A DNA stretch of 6,472 bases from an uncultured Eubacteriales bacterium (GTDB taxonomy: Bacteria > Bacillota > Clostridia > Oscillospirales > Acutalibacteraceae), in the NCBI GenBank assembly GCA_900319615.1, contig ONPE01000088.1, positions 1-6,472 of the forward strand. Direction: 5' to 3'. The position numbers and the translations under genes are program-made. The notes under the pieces are model-generated. The model saw only the letters and a list, made by a program, of their open reading frames with translations, was not told where the DNA came from and did no database searches. Of this stretch, positions 4,535 through 6,472 are shown in pieces (the first letter of the stretch is position 1; each line of letters opens with the position of its first letter).

Positions 4535-6472
4535 ATGGATATCGAGAGGTTGATAAACGAAATGACGGTGGAGGAGAAGGCGGCTTTGGTCTCCGGCACC
4601 GATTATATGTACACCAATCCGATCCCGCGTCTTGATATCCCGAGTCTCAGTATGTCGGACGGCCCTCACGGCCTGCGCAAACAGAACGAGCACGATAACG
4701 ACATGAGTAAGTCCGTGCCGGCTACGGCGTTCCCGACCGCCGCGACCACGGCTTCAAGCTGGAACCCCGAGACCCTCCGCAGGATGGGGGAGGCGATAGG
4801 GCGCGAGTGCCGGTCTTACGGCGTGCATACTCTGCTCGGCCCCGGCGTGAACATCAAGCGCAATCCCCTGTGCGGCAGGAGCTTCGAGTATTTCAGCGAG
4901 GATCCGCTCCTTGCAGGAGTGCTCGGCGCCGCCGAGGTAGACGGCGTACAGAGCACCGGAGTAGGCGTCTCGGTGAAGCATTTTGCTTTGAACAGCTACG
5001 AGACGTTCCGCTTCATGGGCAACTCCGTCGCGTCCGAGAACACCATCAGAAAACTATACCTCAAGCCCTTTGAATATATCGTAAAACACTCTAAGCCCGC
5101 CACGATCATGTGCGCGTATAATCAGGTCAACGGCACCTTTTGTTCAGAGAATAAATGGCTGCTGACAGATATCCTGAGAAACGAGTGGGGCTTTGACGGC
5201 GTCGTCATGTCCGACTGGGGCGCTGTCAAGGACAGGGTGAAGGGTTTGAAGGCAGGGCTGGATATAGAGATGCCCGGCGATACTGATATCTGCCGCCGGT
5301 GGATACTCGACGCTGTCGCCGACGGAACTCTTTCGCAGGAGCAGCTCGATACGGCTTGCCGCCGCATTTTGAAGTGGATCGACAGATATGTCATCCCTGC
5401 CGATACCTCTCCGGTGGATTGGGAGGCGCACCATGCTCTGGCGGCTGAGCTTGCCGCCGACTGCGCCGTGCTGATGAAAAACGACGGCGTACTTCCGTTA
5501 AGCGGCAAAGAGAAGCTGCACATCGCCGGCGAGCTGTTCGAGAACATGCGCTATCAGGGCGCAGGCAGCTCGCTGATCAATCCGACCGCGCTCACCACAC
5601 CTAAGGATGCCTTTGATCAGAGAGGCGTCAAGAGCGTATCGCTTGAAGAAAGCGACGTCGTGCTCGCATTCGCCGGACTTACGGATGACTATGAGTCCGA
5701 GGGTTACGACAGGGAGCATATGCGACTGCCTGATGAACAGCTCGCCATGATCGACAAGCTCTGCGCGAGCGGTAAGAAGGTCGTAGTCGTGCTGTTCGGA
5801 GGGTCCCCGGTCGAGCTCCCGTTTTACGATAAGGTCAGCGCCATCCTTAATATGTATCTGCCCGGTCAGAACGGCGGTACTGCCGTAGCGCAGTTGCTTT
5901 TCGGCGAGAAGAATCCCTCCGGCAAGCTGGCAGAGACATGGCCGCTGCGCTATGAAGACGTACCCTGTCACGACAGCTACGCCAAAAGCGCCGTCGAGGT
6001 CTTTTCCGAGGGCACTGAGGTCGGCTACCGTTACTATAACAGGCACGGCATCCCGGTGCGTTGTCCGTTCGGCTTCGGCTTGAGCTACACGACCTTTGAG
6101 CATACTAAGTGGGAGAGAGACGGCGACGATTATGTTCAGACGATCACAAACACCGGCGACCGCTTCGGCGGCGAGGTGGCTCAGCTGTATATTGACGGCG
6201 AGCTCCACGGCTTTGAGAAGCTCTATCTCGAGCCGGGGGAGAGCAGGACAGTCAGGATAACCCCCGAACCTGTCGATACGTCAACTTATCCCGACGACTG
6301 TACCGTCCCCGAAGAGCCGCCGCGACACCCCTTCACGATCGAATCCCGCGTTATAGATATGAAACAGAGCCTTATCGGCAGGATCCTGCACTACATCATC
6401 ATGTCCGTACCGAGGAATATCGAAAAAGACGCCAAAAAGCTGCCCGAGGGTCACGAACGCGAAAACAGATTC
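4535..6472 (+). CDS. Glycoside hydrolase family 3 beta-glycosidase (3' end outside window)
   Basis: At least 646 residues, open at the right edge. The ATG has GGAGG seven bases upstream. No signal peptide is seen, so the enzyme is probably cytosolic and cleaves imported beta-linked oligosaccharides; beta-glucosidase is likeliest, though GH3 specificity cannot be read reliably. The TIM barrel (about 1-290) has MSDGPHGLR (40-48), NIKRNPLCGRSFEYFSEDP (from about 106), KHF (148-150) and the nucleophile Asp227 in MSDWG. The alpha/beta sandwich (about 305-505) contains RYQGAGSSLINP (339-350) and E387-S-E389-G-Y-D-R, which holds the likely acid/base Glu. PFGFGLSYT (511-519) leads into a FnIII-like domain, then a tail with SLIGRILHYIIM. 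The sandwich looks compressed: the stretch between LINP and the ESEG block is short, and the usual RPxKEL part of the FnIII region seems absent. It is transcribed separately from the feo genes. Confidence 0.95.
   Translation, partial: MDIERLINEMTVEEKAALVSGTDYMYTNPIPRLDIPSLSMSDGPHGLRKQNEHDNDMSKSVPATAFPTAATTASSWNPETLRRMGEAIGRECRSYGVHTLLGPGVNIKRNPLCGRSFEYFSEDPLLAGVLGAAEVDGVQSTGVGVSVKHFALNSYETFRFMGNSVASENTIRKLYLKPFEYIVKHSKPATIMCAYNQVNGTFCSENKWLLTDILRNEWGFDGVVMSDWGAVKDRVKGLKAGLDIEMPGDTDICRRWILDAVADGTLSQEQLDTACRRILKWIDRYVIPADTSPVDWEAHHALAAELAADCAVLMKNDGVLPLSGKEKLHIAGELFENMRYQGAGSSLINPTALTTPKDAFDQRGVKSVSLEESDVVLAFAGLTDDYESEGYDREHMRLPDEQLAMIDKLCASGKKVVVVLFGGSPVELPFYDKVSAILNMYLPGQNGGTAVAQLLFGEKNPSGKLAETWPLRYEDVPCHDSYAKSAVEVFSEGTEVGYRYYNRHGIPVRCPFGFGLSYTTFEHTKWERDGDDYVQTITNTGDRFGGEVAQLYIDGELHGFEKLYLEPGESRTVRITPEPVDTSTYPDDCTVPEEPPRHPFTIESRVIDMKQSLIGRILHYIIMSVPRNIEKDAKKLPEGHERENRF

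Noticed and set aside
5498..6208. Open frame on the - strand (236 codons)
   Set aside because: Antisense shadow of the GH3 gene, whose catalytic blocks are in the + frame. It has no binding site or promoter.

Overview
The window looks like a chromosomal segment of a moderately GC-rich anaerobic Firmicute, most likely a clostridial gut bacterium of the Ruminococcus/Oscillospiraceae type. This is inferred from strong AGGAGG-type ribosome binding sites, consensus TTGACA/TATAAT promoters, the FeoA-FeoA-FeoB-small Cys-rich protein gene order, and the kind of cytoplasmic GH3 glycosidase present. No rRNA, tRNA, CRISPR array, IS transposase or phage gene is visible. All supported genes are on the + strand.

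Layout. (1) 1-148 is the 3' end of an unrecognised gene, followed by a terminator-like hairpin (200-227) and about 230 bases with no supported gene. (2) 463-1446 is an iron-control region. A consensus promoter has a 16-bp palindromic operator over its start site, followed by a leader hairpin and a second copy of the operator. Next come a short DtxR-family regulator gene, a third operator overlapping that gene's stop codon, and two small FeoA genes. (3) 1447-1684 separates feoA2 from feoB and holds a perfect 20-bp palindrome and a 119-bp MITE/REP-like element with inverted ends. (4) 1685-4340 carries feoB and, one base after its stop, a 58-residue Cys-rich membrane protein, then a strong hairpin terminator. 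(5) From 4462 a new transcription unit starts with its own consensus promoter and a GH3 beta-glycosidase gene that is still open at the window edge.

How it works together. The second to fourth blocks form a ferrous iron uptake locus. FeoB is the GTPase-coupled Fe2+ transporter, the FeoA proteins are its small SH3-like partners, and the Cys-rich peptide is the FeoB-associated protein of Firmicutes. The DtxR-like protein and the three matching operators suggest metal-dependent repression of the locus and of the regulator itself. The GH3 gene is probably unrelated in function and separately regulated.

The points most worth attention are: the regulator appears to have lost its first helix, and with it one metal ligand of the DtxR primary site; three operators share an invariant left half, two of them almost exactly seven helical turns apart around a hairpin; FeoB carries an acidic insertion of about 100 residues after its first membrane helix; and a mobile-type repeat sits inside the feo locus. 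No wholly new system could be demonstrated from the sequence alone.
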